A stretch of 13,771 nt of DNA from Pseudomonadota bacterium (GTDB lineage Bacteria > Pseudomonadota > Alphaproteobacteria > Rhizobiales > Rhizobiaceae). The stretch lies in NCBI GenBank assembly GCA_023388675.1, contig JAEWFU010000117.1, positions 1-13,771 on the forward strand, given 5' to 3'. Under the pieces are notes generated by a model. That model was not told the origin of the DNA and ran no database searches. It saw only the letters and a list, made by a program, of their open reading frames with translations. Positions 13,759-13,771 of this stretch are shown here, piece after piece (position 1 is the first letter of the stretch; each line of letters opens with the position of its first letter). The position numbers and the translations under genes are program-made.

Positions 13759-13771
13759 ACCGCCGTTCTCA

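Larger units (their letters stand above)
11911..13771 (-). mobile_element. IS21-family insertion sequence, missing its istB-side end
   Basis: The element consists of a left-end region with repeats (from about 13771 inward), intact istA and an istB fragment cut at about 11911. The istB-side terminal sequence is absent, so no terminal repeat pair or target duplication can be given. Its istA-side tip may lie at or beyond the window edge. The element is immobile by itself. Confidence 0.88.

Noticed and set aside
1..13771. CRISPR arrays, toxin-antitoxin pairs, retrons or phage defence genes
   Set aside because: No regularly spaced repeats and no protein with such motifs were seen on either strand.

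Overview
The window looks like chromosomal DNA of a high-GC alphaproteobacterium of the order Hyphomicrobiales (Rhizobiales), possibly a Mesorhizobium- or Aminobacter-like lineage. The evidence is the rpmH-rnpA-yidC cluster with rhizobial-type proteins, the closely spaced operons, the TTG/GTG starts and the rhizobial-type IS21 element. The genus is a guess.

Layout, left to right. (1) 1-156 is the start of a minus-strand Tat-exported substrate-binding protein, cut by the window edge. (2) 332-607 encodes a small secreted PepSY-like protein with a clear terminator. (3) 684-1995 holds the ribosome-assembly GTPase gene yihA/engB, preceded by a hexapeptide acetyltransferase gene; both are on the minus strand and probably co-transcribed. 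(4) 2110-4685 is a compact regulated module: a minus-strand operon of an NmrA-type NAD(P)-binding protein and two tandem DUF1772 membrane proteins, read divergently from a TetR-family regulator. The 118-bp intergenic region holds two copies of an inverted repeat that bracket two overlapping, opposed sigma-70 promoters. (5) 4721-7296 is the housekeeping minus-strand operon rpmH-rnpA-yidC, with a near-consensus promoter and a bidirectional terminator at its end. (6) 7413-10387 is a plus-strand pair: a flavin disulfide-reductase homologue that has lost its redox cysteines, and a membrane histidine kinase with no response regulator beside it. (7) 10513-10589 is tRNA-Arg(ACG). (8) Beyond the tRNA the sequence changes character: a visibly AT-richer acyltransferase-3 gene (10851-11912), joined directly to a truncated IS21-family element (istB fragment plus intact istA) that runs to the window edge.

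How the parts fit. rpmH, rnpA and yidC serve translation, tRNA maturation and membrane protein insertion; in many rhizobia yihA/engB follows yidC closely. Here a TetR-controlled NmrA/DUF1772 module and an acetyltransferase gene lie between them, so yihA is cut off from the ribosomal-protein promoter. The TetR module looks like a small-molecule-responsive detoxification or modification unit, but its substrate cannot be read from sequence. The region right of the tRNA looks like acquired DNA later rearranged by the insertion sequence.

I did not find a clearly undescribed defence or mobile system. The most interesting items are the divergent operator architecture, the redox-dead oxidoreductase paired with an orphan kinase, and the acyltransferase/istB junction.
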